Shown piece by piece: positions 9,330-18,923 of a stretch of 64,000 nucleotides of DNA. The position numbers and the translations under genes were made by a program. The DNA is taken from assembly GCF_016862795.1 (NCBI RefSeq), contig NZ_BONQ01000126.1, positions 62,001 to 126,000 of the forward strand. Reading direction: 5' to 3'. The notes beneath the pieces were generated by a model. It searched no databases. It was given only the letters and a program-made list of their open reading frames with translations, and was not told the origin of the DNA. Every line of letters starts with the position of its first letter. Position 1 is the stretch's first letter. The DNA comes from Dactylosporangium siamense (GTDB lineage Bacteria; Actinomycetota; Actinomycetes; Mycobacteriales; Micromonosporaceae).

Positions 9330-10303
9330 GAGGAGCTCCGAATCCGTCGGGACAGCAGGTAGTTCGCGCCGACCGCCAGCACGATGATCATGAACATGGC
9401 CCAGGACACCGTGGCTGCGTAGGAGTACTTGCCGTGGGTCCAGAACTGCTCGTAGACGTACATGGCGAGGGTCTGGAACTGGCGGGAGTCGCCGCCGGTC
9501 GGGCTCATCCCCGGGTTGAACATGAGCGGCTCGGTGAACAGCTGGATCGTGCCGATGGTCGACATGATCACGCTGAAGATGATGGTCGGGCGCAGCGCCG
9601 GGACGGTGATGGTGCGGAACTTCTGGAACTGGCTGGCGCCGTCGAGGTCCGCCGCCTCGTAAAGGTCGTCGGAGACCGCCTGCAGCGCGGCGAGATAGAT
9701 CAGGGAGTTGTACCCGGTCCACCGCCAGGTCAGGATGACGCCCAGCGCCACCCATGACTGCCAGGTGCCCGATTGCCAGTCGACCTTGTCGATGCCGACC
9801 AGGCTGAGCCCCCAGTTGATCAGGCCGAGGTCCCGCCCGAACAGCTGGGCGAAGATCAGTCCGACGGCGGCCACCGAGGTGATGTTGGGCAGCAGGACGC
9901 CCATGCGCAGCAGCGTGCGGCCGCGCATCTTGCGTTGCAGCAAATGGGCGATCCACATCGCGAGGAGCAGCTGCGGTACCGTGCCCAGCACGCCGATCGC
10001 GGCGGTGTTGCGCAGCGCGTTCCAGAAGTAGTCGTCGTGGACGAGCCGCGCGAAGTTGCCCAGCCCCACGAACGTGTGCTCACTGCCCGGGATGTCGCGG
10101 TTCCACTGGGTGATGGCCATCCAGCCGGTGTAGAGCAGCGGGAACAGCCCGAACACGCCGAACGCCACGAAGAACGGTGCGATGTAGAGATACGGCGTAC
10201 CGCTCAGGTCGAACCTGTGGCGCAGCTGGGACCACCGGTTGTCCGTCGCCCGGATGGTGTTGCGCCGCCGACGCAACACTGACGACGGTGTCAAGACTGC
10301 CAT
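9326..10303 (-). CDS. Sugar ABC transporter permease, MalF-type
   Basis: This 325-residue protein has about six membrane segments. It begins with a basic cytoplasmic stretch and then YLYIAPFFVAFGVFGLFPLLY. The EAA loop appears as LYEAADLDGASQFQKFRTITVP. It is the first permease of the operon and pairs with the MalG-type subunit to form the channel. It follows the binding-protein gene by 66 bp and overlaps the next permease by four bases. The gene order (binding protein, two permeases, hydrolase) is standard for CUT1 uptake loci. The start ATG at 10303 is the first in frame with a hydrophilic N-terminus. Confidence 0.93.
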   Translation of the reverse strand: MAVLTPSSVLRRRRNTIRATDNRWSQLRHRFDLSGTPYLYIAPFFVAFGVFGLFPLLYTGWMAITQWNRDIPGSEHTFVGLGNFARLVHDDYFWNALRNTAAIGVLGTVPQLLLAMWIAHLLQRKMRGRTLLRMGVLLPNITSVAAVGLIFAQLFGRDLGLINWGLSLVGIDKVDWQSGTWQSWVALGVILTWRWTGYNSLIYLAALQAVSDDLYEAADLDGASQFQKFRTITVPALRPTIIFSVIMSTIGTIQLFTEPLMFNPGMSPTGGDSRQFQTLAMYVYEQFWTHGKYSYAATVSWAMFMIIVLAVGANYLLSRRIRSSS

Positions 10304-10369
10304 CAGGCCTGTCGTTCCTTTCTGGAGCTTCCCCTACCGCTGACTGTTCGTCCGACTGCTCGCCGTGGG

Positions 10370-11638
10370 TTACGGCTCGGTGGCATTCGCAACGTCCTTG
10401 AGCACCTGGTCCCACGCCTGCGCGGGTCGCTGTTTGCCCTTGTCGACCCGGGTGATCCCCAGGCCGATCAGCGGTCCGATGTCGCCGTCCTTGGGGCCCT
10501 GGTACTGCGGCCGCAGGTTCTTCGCCGCCTCGGTGAAGAGCTGGCCGGTGGGCGCGTTGTTGAAGAACGCGTTGGTGTTGCCGAGCACGGCCGGGTCGTT
10601 GTAAAGCGAGGCCTGGCTGGGCAGGTGCCCCTGGGTCCGGAAGATCCAGCTCGCCTGCTCGGGCGCGGTCAGGTACCGGGCGAGCTCGGCGGCCTCCTTC
10701 TGGTGCTTGCTCTGCTTCGGCACCGTCAGGAACGAGCCGCCCCAGTTGCCGCTGCCGCCGGGGATCGTGGCGATGTCCCACTTGCCGCTGGTCTGCGGCG
10801 CGTTCTGCTTGATGGTGTCGGTCATCCACGCCGGGCAGGCCACGGTCGCGAACGACCCCCGCTGGAACCCGGCGTTCCACTGCTGGCTGAACGTCGCCAG
10901 CTTCGCCGACTCACCGGCCTGCACGGCCTCGACCGCGAGGTTGAACGCCCGCTTGACGGCGGGATTTTCGGCCACCACCACCTTGTTGCTGGTGGCGGTG
11001 TAGCCGACGGGCGCCTGGCCGATGATGGCGTTGAAGACGTTGGAGCCCGAGTCGAACCAGGCCACGCCGTCCGGTGCGCCTGCCTTGAAGCGCTTGCCGG
11101 TCGCGATGTACGACTGCCAGTCCGGCCACAGCGCGGCCACCTGGTCGCGGTCGGTCGGCAGGCCAGCCTGCGCGAACAGGTCCCGGCGGTAGCACATGGC
11201 CAGGCCGCCGACGTCGGCCCCCAGCCCCATCAGCTGGCCGTTGGCGCCGGTCGCCTGCTGCGACTTCCACGGCAGCCACTGGCCCGGGGTGGCGCCGTAG
11301 TCCCTGAAGTCGACGAACTTGTCCGCCATGACCCTGAACTGCGCGATGTAGCCGCCGTCGATGGCCTCGATGTCGCCGGTGCCCGACCCGCCCAGCAGGT
11401 GCGCCTGCAGGTTCTTGTGGTGATCGTCGTACGAGACGACGTGTTCGACGATCTTGATCCCGGGATGGCTCTGCTCGTACCTGGTGTACAGGTCGCGGTA
11501 TCCCATGTCGCCGAAGATCTCGACGTCGAGCTGTGTCTGGCCCGGCTTGGCGGAGCTGCAGGCGCCAGCCGCCGCGGCGACGAGCGCCAAACAGCTCGCT
11601 GTCAGCACCGTCAGCGCCTTGAGCCTGCGGGTGTGCAT
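10370..11638 (-). CDS. Extracellular sugar-binding lipoprotein of an ABC importer
   Basis: This 422-residue protein has a basic N-terminus, a hydrophobic stretch and AAAAGACSS, so Cys27 is the likely lipidated residue, although the residue at -3 is Ala rather than the usual Leu. The mature part resembles family 1 solute-binding proteins: a beta strand QLDVEIFGDMGY, then YEQSHPGIKIVEHVV, and the typical YLTAPEQASWIF near the C-terminus. It should capture an oligosaccharide outside the membrane and pass it to the two permeases. Because the operon ends in a GH38 enzyme, the ligand is probably a mannoside. It is the first gene of the operon, and its upstream region contains palindromes annotated separately. 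Confidence 0.92.
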   Translation of the reverse strand: MHTRRLKALTVLTASCLALVAAAAGACSSAKPGQTQLDVEIFGDMGYRDLYTRYEQSHPGIKIVEHVVSYDDHHKNLQAHLLGGSGTGDIEAIDGGYIAQFRVMADKFVDFRDYGATPGQWLPWKSQQATGANGQLMGLGADVGGLAMCYRRDLFAQAGLPTDRDQVAALWPDWQSYIATGKRFKAGAPDGVAWFDSGSNVFNAIIGQAPVGYTATSNKVVVAENPAVKRAFNLAVEAVQAGESAKLATFSQQWNAGFQRGSFATVACPAWMTDTIKQNAPQTSGKWDIATIPGGSGNWGGSFLTVPKQSKHQKEAAELARYLTAPEQASWIFRTQGHLPSQASLYNDPAVLGNTNAFFNNAPTGQLFTEAAKNLRPQYQGPKDGDIGPLIGLGITRVDKGKQRPAQAWDQVLKDVANATEP

Positions 11639-11674
11639 CGGGGCTCCTCATGGTCTGGGGCATGGTTGCTACGA

Positions 11675-11699
11675 GTGCCCGATCGGGCACGGACGTGCC
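11675..11699. promoter_or_regulatory. Candidate operator of the mannoside operon (overlapping palindromes)
   Basis: A perfect 16-bp palindrome, GTGCCCGATCGGGCAC (11675-11690), lies 37 bp upstream of the binding-protein start. It overlaps a second inverted repeat, GGCACGGACGTGCC (11686-11699). Sugar operons of this layout are usually controlled by LacI or ROK repressors at such sites, but no such regulator is encoded in the window. Confidence 0.5.
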
Positions 11700-12167
11700 T
11701 CGATCGCGGGCAGGATTTGGCGAGGCGCGGGTGCGGTCACGACGCCCCCGGCAGGGCGCCGGCTCCCGTGCAATGCGATCAAGCGCAGTGCACTCGGCCT
11801 CCGCGGCGGTGGTTGACACACCGCCCTCATGAGGTGACACCCCGTAGGGCGATGCAACTGCCGGAGACTCTAAGCGACGACCATTAGTCTGTAAAGACCG
11901 AATTTTGCAGAAGTTCTAATTTGCCCGTTCTTCCACACATTATTGGTGTTCGTGTTGAACCGTGATCGAGTCGGTCTGGAGGCGATCGGCCGCATGGCGG
12001 CTGCGACCCCGCGCGGATACAACGGGCAAGCGCCTCGTCCCTCAGCAGATGCCGGACGCGGCGTCCTTGCGGACGAGCGCGAGATCCTCGCGGTCTGCAC
12101 GAAGATCTTGACGTCGAGGTTGGCCTTCTCGAACGCGGCGACGATCCCTTTGAGGTCCTCGAGGTGA
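11700..12167. other. Gap between mannoside operon and HEAT-repeat gene
   Basis: The operon promoter should be here. On the plus strand 11880-11950 is clearly less GC-rich than its surroundings. On the minus strand, just beyond the HEAT gene stop, one frame reads EDLKGIVAAFEKANLDVKIF (about 12100-12160), which looks like real protein but has no identifiable start or family; it may be the tail of a lost gene. Confidence 0.35.
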
Positions 12168-13340
12168 TCAGGCGCGGCGGAGGCGGCGGACCTTACCGCT
12201 GGGGTCGGCGCAGAGTTGGCCGGCACGTGCGGTGAACATGTCCGGGTCGAGGGTGGCGAGGGCGCGCCATGCTTCGCCGCGGGTTCGCACGTTCGGGTGG
12301 TCGAGGAAGGCGATGATCCGGGTGGCATCGTCGCGGGTGCCCATGTCGGCCAGGCCGGCGAGTGCACCGATGATTGCGTCTCGGGTGGCGTCGACGTTGG
12401 CGAGTGTCGTGCGGTAGAGGGCGGCGGAGCCGGTGTGGCCGAGGGCGCGCAGGCTGGCGCGGGCCAGGTAGCGCACCCGTGCGTCGGGGTCGAGCAGGGC
12501 ACGGCGCAGGTGCGGTTCGCTGTCGGGGTGGTGGGTGCGTGCCCGCAGCGCCTTCCACCGGATACGGGGGTTGGGGTCGGATTCGAGCAGCGGCAGCAGC
12601 CGGCGTTGGACGGCCGGGTCGAGGTTGCGTGCGGTGGCCACCCCGGCGGCCCAGTGCCGCAGGGCCGGATCGCCTGTGGCGACGGCCTGTTCGACGGAGG
12701 CGGCCGGCTCGATGGTGGCGAGCATGCGCAGGCAGCTCGCGGCGACCGAGGTGTCATCGCCGCGGGCGCCGCCCCATAGGGCGGCCCGGCCGGCCGGGTC
12801 ACCGTCGATCAGCAACTCGCCGATGGTGCGCGCGATCGGGCCGGCGCGGCGGCGCGCGCCGAGGCCCTCGATCAGCGGGAGGAGCTGCACGAGCAGGGCG
12901 CCATGGCCAACCGTGAGCCGGGCGTGCACCGCGGTGGTGGCCTGTTGGCGGACGGGGTCGACCGGGTCGTTGAGGCGCAGCAGCAGGAACGGCAGGGTGA
13001 ACAGCTCGTCGCTGGTGGCCAGCCACCGGACACCGGCCTCACGCAGGTATCCGGACCGGTCGAAGGTCAGCAGCGCCGCGACCGCGGCGGCATGCCGGCC
13101 GTAGTCCTCGCTCAGCACACCGACGTCGGTTCGGACCATCGCAGCGAGCGAGCGGCGACGGCCGCGGTACACGCCCTCCAGGACGACGACGGCACGCGGG
13201 GTGGCCACGCGCAGCAGGCCGCTGAGCCTCTCGGCTATCCGCGCCGGGTCCTGGTCCCACCAGCGCAGGACCTCCTCGACGCCGACGATCAGGCGCTCAG
13301 CGTTGCAGCGCTGCGCCCATTCGTCGTGTTTCCACCGCAT
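12168..13340 (-). CDS. HEAT-repeat protein
   Basis: This 390-residue soluble protein is made of repeated helical pairs with the HEAT/armadillo signature, for example DPVDPVRQQATTAVHARL, SDPNPRIRWKALRARTH and LDPDARVRYLARASLRALG. There is no signal peptide or membrane helix. HEAT arrays usually act as protein-binding scaffolds, and in actinomycetes related proteins often occur as orphans or as immunity partners of toxins. The gene is divergent from glnII, with starts 170 bp apart, and the start MRWKHDEW is the first in frame. Function is unknown, and no toxin gene is adjacent. Confidence 0.75.
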   Translation of the reverse strand: MRWKHDEWAQRCNAERLIVGVEEVLRWWDQDPARIAERLSGLLRVATPRAVVVLEGVYRGRRRSLAAMVRTDVGVLSEDYGRHAAAVAALLTFDRSGYLREAGVRWLATSDELFTLPFLLLRLNDPVDPVRQQATTAVHARLTVGHGALLVQLLPLIEGLGARRRAGPIARTIGELLIDGDPAGRAALWGGARGDDTSVAASCLRMLATIEPAASVEQAVATGDPALRHWAAGVATARNLDPAVQRRLLPLLESDPNPRIRWKALRARTHHPDSEPHLRRALLDPDARVRYLARASLRALGHTGSAALYRTTLANVDATRDAIIGALAGLADMGTRDDATRIIAFLDHPNVRTRGEAWRALATLDPDMFTARAGQLCADPSGKVRRLRRA

Positions 13341-13510
13341 CGTTGCACCCGTCCCGCAGCCGGATGGCGATGCGACTGCCCCTGCTTGCGCAGGATAGCC
13401 GGGGAAACCAAGGGGCTCCGTTGCGTACGCCGTTCGGCACGATCGAGGCAGGCTTGAACAGTGGGGTCTGCATTCCGCCAGTCCACGAGTCCCCGGGGGA
13501 GGTACCAGTC

Positions 13511-14512
13511 ATGGCGTTCAAGGCCGAGTACATCTGGATCGATGGCACCCGTCCGACCGCGAAACTTCGTTCCAAGACGAAGATCGTCGCCGACGGCGCC
13601 GAGCTTCCACTATGGAGCTTCGACGGGTCGAGCACCAACCAGGCGCCCGGCGACAAGTCCGACTGCGTACTGAAGGCGGTGTTCACCTGTCCGGACCCCA
13701 TCCGTGGCAGGGACGACGTGCTGGTCCTGTGCGAGGTGCTCACCAACGACATGGCGCCGCACCCGACGAACACCCGGGCCGCCTGCGCCGAGATCGCGGC
13801 GATGTACGCCGGCCAGGAGGCGATCTTCGGCATCGAGCAGGAGTACACGTTCTTCAAGGACGGCCGGCCGTACGGCTTCCCGCCCATCGGCTTCCCCGCT
13901 CCGCAGGGCGGGTACTACTGCGGCGTCGGTGCGGACGAGGTCCACGGCCGCGAGATCGTCGAGAAGCACATGGACCTGTGCCTGGCCGCCGGCCTGCACC
14001 TGTCCGGCATCAACGCCGAGGTCATGCCCGGCCAGTGGGAGTTCCAGATCGGTCCGGTCGGCGCGCCGCGGGTCGCCGACGAGCTGTGGATCGCCCGCTG
14101 GCTGCTGTACCGTATCGCCGAGGACTTCGGTGTCGCCGCCACCCTCGACCCGAAGCCGGTCAAGGGCGACTGGAACGGCGCCGGCGCGCACACCAACTTC
14201 TCCACCAACGCGATGCGCGACAACTACGATGCGATCATCACCGCCTGCGAGGCGCTCGGCAAGCGCGTCTCGGAGCACATCGCCGGCTACGGCGCTGAGA
14301 TCGAGCACCGCCTGACCGGCATGCACGAGACCGCGCCGTGGAACGCCTACAGCTACAGTGTCTCCGACCGGGGCGCCTCGGTCCGCATCCCCTGGCAGGT
14401 CAAGGTGGATGGCAAGGGGTACATCGAGGACCGCCGTCCGAACGCGAACTGCGACCCGTACGTGACCACCCGCCTCATCATCGAGACCTGCTGCGGCGCG
14501 CTGGCCGACTGA
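13511..14512 (+). CDS. glnII: Glutamine synthetase type II
   Basis: This 333-residue enzyme makes glutamine from glutamate, ammonia and ATP. It matches the eukaryote-like GSII family found in Streptomyces, Frankia and rhizobia in length and motifs: WSFDGSSTNQ near residue 34, EQEYTFF, GQWEFQIGP, NGAGAHTNFST and DRRPNANCDPY close to the C-terminus. The open frame extends upstream to 13343, but the ATG at 13511 (MAFKAEYIW) has a strong site GGGGGAGGTACCAGTC before it. GSII is usually a secondary enzyme induced under nitrogen limitation, alongside glnA. No GlnR box was identified with confidence in the short upstream region. It stands as a single gene. Confidence 0.95.
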   Translation: MAFKAEYIWIDGTRPTAKLRSKTKIVADGAELPLWSFDGSSTNQAPGDKSDCVLKAVFTCPDPIRGRDDVLVLCEVLTNDMAPHPTNTRAACAEIAAMYAGQEAIFGIEQEYTFFKDGRPYGFPPIGFPAPQGGYYCGVGADEVHGREIVEKHMDLCLAAGLHLSGINAEVMPGQWEFQIGPVGAPRVADELWIARWLLYRIAEDFGVAATLDPKPVKGDWNGAGAHTNFSTNAMRDNYDAIITACEALGKRVSEHIAGYGAEIEHRLTGMHETAPWNAYSYSVSDRGASVRIPWQVKVDGKGYIEDRRPNANCDPYVTTRLIIETCCGALAD

Positions 14513-14721
14513 CGTTGTGCCTGCCGAAAATGCCATCCGGGCAGGTCAAGCGGCACGCTCGCACCCGTGTAGAACGCTGGCAGGTCACCGGCGGCGCCGG
14601 ATGCGGACCTGTCCGAGTCATGTCTCAGGTCGTTGATGGCGAGCAATGAGTGGAGCGGCCACGTCGACAGAGCTGGTCCGCGGCAACCTGAGCGCGACGT
14701 GGCCCGTACACGAAGGCGGCG

Positions 14722-15336
14722 TCAGTTCCGGACCGCCGGGAACGGCCGCCGGACGGCATCGGGGCGTCGTATCTTCGGCGCCGACGCCCGGTGCACGAAG
14801 GCCGGCGGGAGGTTGCGCCACACCAGCGGGCTCGTCGCGGTCGCACCGAACCGCTGCGCGAGTTCTGCGGCGAACCGGCGCCCGGGTGGGGTCCACGCCG
14901 CATGGGCGTAGGCGAACGTGGCGAACATGCCGGTGGGGGCGAGGCGTCCGGCGACGGCGTCCAGGATCCGGTGCCGTGCCGGCCCGGGCATGACGGTCCA
15001 TGGCAGCCCGGACACCACGGCGTCGACCGGGTCCTCCACCAGGCGCGCCAGGTCGGCGGCCGACGCGTGGACGACCTCGACCGGATGCCCGCGGTACCGG
15101 TCCGCGAGGCGGGCGGCCAGGTGACCGTTGAGCTCGATCGCGACGACCCGGGTGCCCGGACCGACCCGGCGCAGGATCGCATCGGTGAACACGCCGGTCC
15201 CAGGCCCCAGCTCCACGACAGTCCGGGCGCGCTCCAGGTGCATGCCGTCGGTCATCATGCGCGCGAGTCCCGGAGAACTGGCCGCGATCGCTCCGGTCAG
15301 CCGTGGGTACCGCAGAAACTCCGTGAGGATGGACAT
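14722..15336 (-). CDS. SAM-dependent methyltransferase, phospholipid N-methyltransferase-like
   Basis: This 204-residue enzyme has the SAM-binding motif VVELGPGTGVFTDAI near residues 38-52, the acidic motif II (VVAIELNGHLA) and VVSGLPWTVMP, the S-G-L-P-W/L motif of PmtA-like phospholipid methyltransferases and RNA dimethylases. PmtA-type enzymes methylate phosphatidylethanolamine; a related role on a lipid or small molecule is plausible. The start at 15336 (MSILTEFLRYP) is chosen because the longer frame upstream runs antisense to the kinase gene. It is divergent from the histidine kinase at 15440 with about 100 bp between. Confidence 0.8.
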   Translation of the reverse strand: MSILTEFLRYPRLTGAIAASSPGLARMMTDGMHLERARTVVELGPGTGVFTDAILRRVGPGTRVVAIELNGHLAARLADRYRGHPVEVVHASAADLARLVEDPVDAVVSGLPWTVMPGPARHRILDAVAGRLAPTGMFATFAYAHAAWTPPGRRFAAELAQRFGATATSPLVWRNLPPAFVHRASAPKIRRPDAVRRPFPAVRN

Positions 15337-15439
15337 GAAGGCGACGCTATGGACGGCGGGCGTCGCCGGTCGTCGTGCCGGCCGGCCGTCGTCATCCTGC
15401 CCAGGGTGGACCCGGCACCGCCCGGTGGGAGGACGACCG

Positions 15440-16735
15440 ATGAGAGGCGTCCGCCGTACCGTGTGGGCCGTGCACCGGTTGATGTCGTGGCCGAGAAGGT
15501 ATGCCAGGGTGGTCGAACCGGCACTCGCCGTGGTCCTCGCCGTGCCGGCGCTGGTGAATCCGCAGGCGGGCGGGCCACTGTGGGCGCAGGGAGGCGTGCT
15601 GGCCGGGCTGGTCCTGCCGCTCCTGTGGCGTCGCAGCCAGCCCGAGGCGATGACCGCGGTAGTGCTCGCGGCCGCCTGGCTCGGGCTGCTCACCCGGACC
15701 TGGTCCCAGCATCTCCCGCTCGCGCACGCCGCACTGCAGCTCATGCTGTACACACTGGTCGTGCGGGGCAGGCGCCGACCGGCCGCGCTCGCCGCCCCGG
15801 CCGCGGCGGCGTTCTTCGTCAGCTGGTCGCTCACTCGCTATCCCGCGTCCGACGCCGGCTGGGCCGCGGTCACCTACTGCCTGTCGATCGCGACAGCCTG
15901 GCTGCTCGGCGAGTACGTGCGGGCGCGGCGCGCCTACCTGCAGTCGATCGAGCGCCGGGCCGAGCTCGCCGACTCCGAGCGCCGGGCGCTGGCCCGCGCC
16001 GCGGCCGCCGAGGAACGGGCCCGGATCGCACGGGAGCTGCACGACGTCCTCGCCCACAGCGTGGGCGTGATGGTCGTCAACGCCGAGGGTGCGCAGCTCA
16101 TGCGCCACACCGACCCAGCCGTCGTCGACCGGACGCTGCGACTGGTGAGCACCACCGGGCGCGCGGCACTCAAGGAGCTGCGCCGGCTGCTGGAGGTGCT
16201 GCACGAGGACGGCACGATACCCCCGCCGCAACCGAGCCTGGCGGACCTTCGCCAGCTGGTCGACGGCGTCGGTGCCGGGCGGGCAATGGCCGGCCTACGA
16301 CTCACCGGCACCGAGGAGGGCGTGCCGGCCGGCGCGGTGCTGCAGACCTACCGGATCGTCCAGGAGGCGCTGACGAACGTCGTCAAGCACGCGGGAACCG
16401 GGGCGGGCGTCGACGTCGCGGTCGACCTCGGCGTACCCGGACTGCATCGAACGGTGCGGATCGAGGTGCGCGACGACGGGGCCGGCAAGCGCGGATCCGG
16501 GCCGCGCCTGCCGTCGTCCGGGCGCGGCATCACGGGGATGCGCGAACGCGTAGCGATGTTCGGCGGGACCCTCGAAGCGGCCCCGGCACCGGAGGGCGGA
16601 TTCCGGGTGAGCGCGACCCTGCCGCTCGACGGCGAACCGTGCCTCACAGGCCCGCCACAGGAGATCACAGCGCCGCCACAGGCGACCCTCAGCACGATGG
16701 GCCCATGTACGACCGACCACCGTTCCGGGTCCTGA
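15440..16735 (+). CDS. Sensor histidine kinase, NarL/LuxR-type (HPK7)
   Basis: This 431-residue kinase has an N-terminal membrane module of about five or six helices (residues 25-160), a short coiled coil and a HisKA_3 dimerisation region with ARIARELHDVLAHSV, where His201 is the phosphorylation site. The ATPase domain follows, with QEALTNVVKHA (N box) and GRGITGMRERV (G box). No separate extracellular sensor domain exists, so the signal is probably perceived in the membrane. The ATG at 15440 has a good site (GGGAGGACGACCG). The last 31 bases overlap the response-regulator gene, so the two are translationally linked. The signal is unknown. Confidence 0.92.
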   Translation: MRGVRRTVWAVHRLMSWPRRYARVVEPALAVVLAVPALVNPQAGGPLWAQGGVLAGLVLPLLWRRSQPEAMTAVVLAAAWLGLLTRTWSQHLPLAHAALQLMLYTLVVRGRRRPAALAAPAAAAFFVSWSLTRYPASDAGWAAVTYCLSIATAWLLGEYVRARRAYLQSIERRAELADSERRALARAAAAEERARIARELHDVLAHSVGVMVVNAEGAQLMRHTDPAVVDRTLRLVSTTGRAALKELRRLLEVLHEDGTIPPPQPSLADLRQLVDGVGAGRAMAGLRLTGTEEGVPAGAVLQTYRIVQEALTNVVKHAGTGAGVDVAVDLGVPGLHRTVRIEVRDDGAGKRGSGPRLPSSGRGITGMRERVAMFGGTLEAAPAPEGGFRVSATLPLDGEPCLTGPPQEITAPPQATLSTMGPCTTDHRSGS

Positions 16736-17373
16736 TCTGCGACGACCAGGAGATGATGCGCGTCGGGCTGCGCATGGTCGTGGACAGCCAGCCGGACCTG
16801 ACCGTCGTGGGTGAGGCCGCAGACGGTACGGAGGCCGTGGACGCCGCCGTCGAGCTGCGTCCGGACGTAGTGCTCCTGGACGTCCGTATGCCGCGACTGC
16901 ACGGCGTGGCCGCCGCGGAGCGGATCACTGCCGCGCTGCCCGACACCCGCATCCTGATGATCACCACGTTCGACCTCGACGAGTACGCCTTCGCGGCCCT
17001 GCGCGCCGGCGCGAGCGGCTTCCTGGTGAAGGACGCACCTGCCGCCGAGATGCTGGTGGCGATCCGCGGGGTGCTGCGCGGCGACCCCATGGTATCGCCG
17101 TCGATCACCCGGCGGCTGCTGGACCGCTACGTCACCACGGGCGTCTCCGCGCTGCCGGACACCCGCCTGGAGGGGCTCACCGACCGCGAGCGTGAGGTGC
17201 TCGGCCTCGTCGCCCGCGGGCTGACCAACACCGAGATCGCCGCCCGGCTCCACCTCGGCGAGACCACAGTGAAGACCCACGTGGGCCGGATCCTCGCCAA
17301 GCTCGGTGTGCGTGACCGGATCGGCGCCGTCATCTTCGCGTACGAGACCGGTCTCAACCGTCCGGGGACCTGA
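16705..17373 (+). CDS. Response regulator, NarL/LuxR-type
   Basis: This 222-residue protein has a receiver domain with the acidic pair Asp13-Asp14 and phosphoacceptor Asp59 (VVLLDVRMPRL). A C-terminal LuxR helix-turn-helix follows (LTDREREVLGLVARGLTNTE, then GETTVKTHVGRILAKLGVRD). It is the cognate partner of the kinase it overlaps. The ATG at 16705 precedes MYDRPPFRVLICDDQ and lies inside the kinase C-terminal codons. The pair resembles the many actinobacterial systems that control neighbouring ABC exporters; the ABC genes at 19.6 kb are a possible target. Confidence 0.93.
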   Translation: MYDRPPFRVLICDDQEMMRVGLRMVVDSQPDLTVVGEAADGTEAVDAAVELRPDVVLLDVRMPRLHGVAAAERITAALPDTRILMITTFDLDEYAFAALRAGASGFLVKDAPAAEMLVAIRGVLRGDPMVSPSITRRLLDRYVTTGVSALPDTRLEGLTDREREVLGLVARGLTNTEIAARLHLGETTVKTHVGRILAKLGVRDRIGAVIFAYETGLNRPGT

Positions 17374-17657
17374 ACCGGCCCCCGTCGCGGGAGGCCGTGC
17401 CGCGCGCCGCTTGGCAAACGCTGCCCCGCTGCCAGCGACTACTGTTCGCCACGCCACGCTAACCCGGGCATCCCCGGCAATTACCCTCCCCGGCTGCCGT
17501 GACCTCGCCGCCGGCTGGGGCCAGAAGAAGTTGGAGCCCTGGTACCCAAACAACCTGCCGGAATCACGGCAGCGCAGGACCCGGAACAGGACCCGGAGCA
17601 CAACGCCGGTCCCGCCTGACTCGCGCGAAGCGCGGATCATGTGCCATCGTCGCCGGC

Positions 17658-18923
17658 ATGAGTGCCGGTGAAGTCCTGGACTGGCGGCGGCCCGCGCCGA
17701 CCGTCAGGCAGCAGCGCACCGACCTCGTCGTCGGGATCGCGGTCGCCGGGGTCGCGCTGCTCAACCTGACGCTCGCGCGCAGCGCCGGGTTGTTCTCGTT
17801 CGGGCCGCCACCGCCGCTGGCCGAGCAGATCTTCTGGGCCATGGCCGGCACGCTGCCGCTGGCCTGGCGCCGGCGCTGGCCCGAGGTGGTCGCCGTGGTG
17901 GTGTCGGCGGCGTACATCGCCGGGCAGGCCCGCGCCGCCCCGGAGCAGCAGCTCACCTCGGGGGCACTGTTCTGTGTCTTCTACACGCTGGGCGCCTGGG
18001 CGCGGGACCACCGCCGGGCGATCTGGCTGCGGTTCGTGCTCATCGGCTCGATGTTCGTCTGGCTCGGCGCGTGGTACCTGATCGAGCTGCCTCAGCTGTC
18101 GGCGGGCGCGTTCCGCGACGCCATCGGGCCGGTGTCGCCGATCCTGGCCGTGGTGATCAACGGCATCCTGATCAACATGCTGATCTTCGGCTTCGCGTAC
18201 TTCTTCGGCGAGACCGCCTGGACCTCGGCGCAGCGGCAGCACGAGCTCGAGGTGCAGGCGGCGCAGCTGCGGGCGTCGCAGGCCGAGGCGGGCGAGCGGG
18301 CGGTGATGGGCGAGCGGCTGCGTATCGCGCGGGAGCTGCACGACGTCGTCGCCCACCACGTGTCCGTCATGGGCGTGCAGGCCTCGGCCGGGCGGCGCGT
18401 GCTGGAGCGGGACCCCGGCAAGGCCAGAGCGGCGCTGGCGGCGGTCGAGCAGAGCGCCCGGACGGCCGTCGACGAGCTGCGCCGCATGCTCAGTCTGCTG
18501 CGGCACGACGGCAGTGAGCGCCAGGCCGCCGGCGCCGGGCTGGACCGGGTCGACGAGCTGCTCAGCAGCGCCCGGGAGGCCGGGCTCGAGACAAGCCTGG
18601 GGGTGTACGGCGACCCGGTAGACCTGCCGGAGTCGCTCTCCCAGGCGGGGTACCGCATCGTGCAGGAAGCGGTCACGAACACGCTCAAGCACGCCGGGGC
18701 GACGTCACTCGACGTGCGCATCCGCTACCTGGCCGGCGAGCTGGAGGTCGACGTCGCCGACAACGGCACCCCGGGGGCGCCGGTGAAGGCCGGGCTCGGG
18801 CTGATCGGCATGCGGGAACGGGTCGCCGCCCACGACGGGGTGCTGGAGACCGGCTCCCGCACCGACGGCGGGTTCCGGGTCCGCGCCCGGTTCCCCCTGC
18901 AGCGCACCGGGGCCGCCGCGTGA
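17658..18923 (+). CDS. Sensor histidine kinase, NarL/LuxR-type (second system)
   Basis: This 421-residue kinase has an N-terminal membrane region of about five helices (residues 20-185), a coiled coil and HisKA_3 motif LRIARELHDVVAHHV with His228. The ATPase domain contains QEAVTNTLKHAG and GLGLIGMRERVAAHDG. The longer open frame to 17499 is non-coding in character, so the ATG at 17658 (MSAGEVLDW) is chosen. The stop overlaps the GTG start of the next response regulator (GTGA). It is similar in plan to the kinase at 15440 but clearly a distinct sequence. Confidence 0.92.
   Translation: MSAGEVLDWRRPAPTVRQQRTDLVVGIAVAGVALLNLTLARSAGLFSFGPPPPLAEQIFWAMAGTLPLAWRRRWPEVVAVVVSAAYIAGQARAAPEQQLTSGALFCVFYTLGAWARDHRRAIWLRFVLIGSMFVWLGAWYLIELPQLSAGAFRDAIGPVSPILAVVINGILINMLIFGFAYFFGETAWTSAQRQHELEVQAAQLRASQAEAGERAVMGERLRIARELHDVVAHHVSVMGVQASAGRRVLERDPGKARAALAAVEQSARTAVDELRRMLSLLRHDGSERQAAGAGLDRVDELLSSAREAGLETSLGVYGDPVDLPESLSQAGYRIVQEAVTNTLKHAGATSLDVRIRYLAGELEVDVADNGTPGAPVKAGLGLIGMRERVAAHDGVLETGSRTDGGFRVRARFPLQRTGAAA

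Noticed and set aside
14791..16704. 860-codon plus frame ending in the response regulator
   Set aside because: Only the part from 16705 codes for a receiver domain; the rest is out of frame with the methyltransferase and kinase genes.
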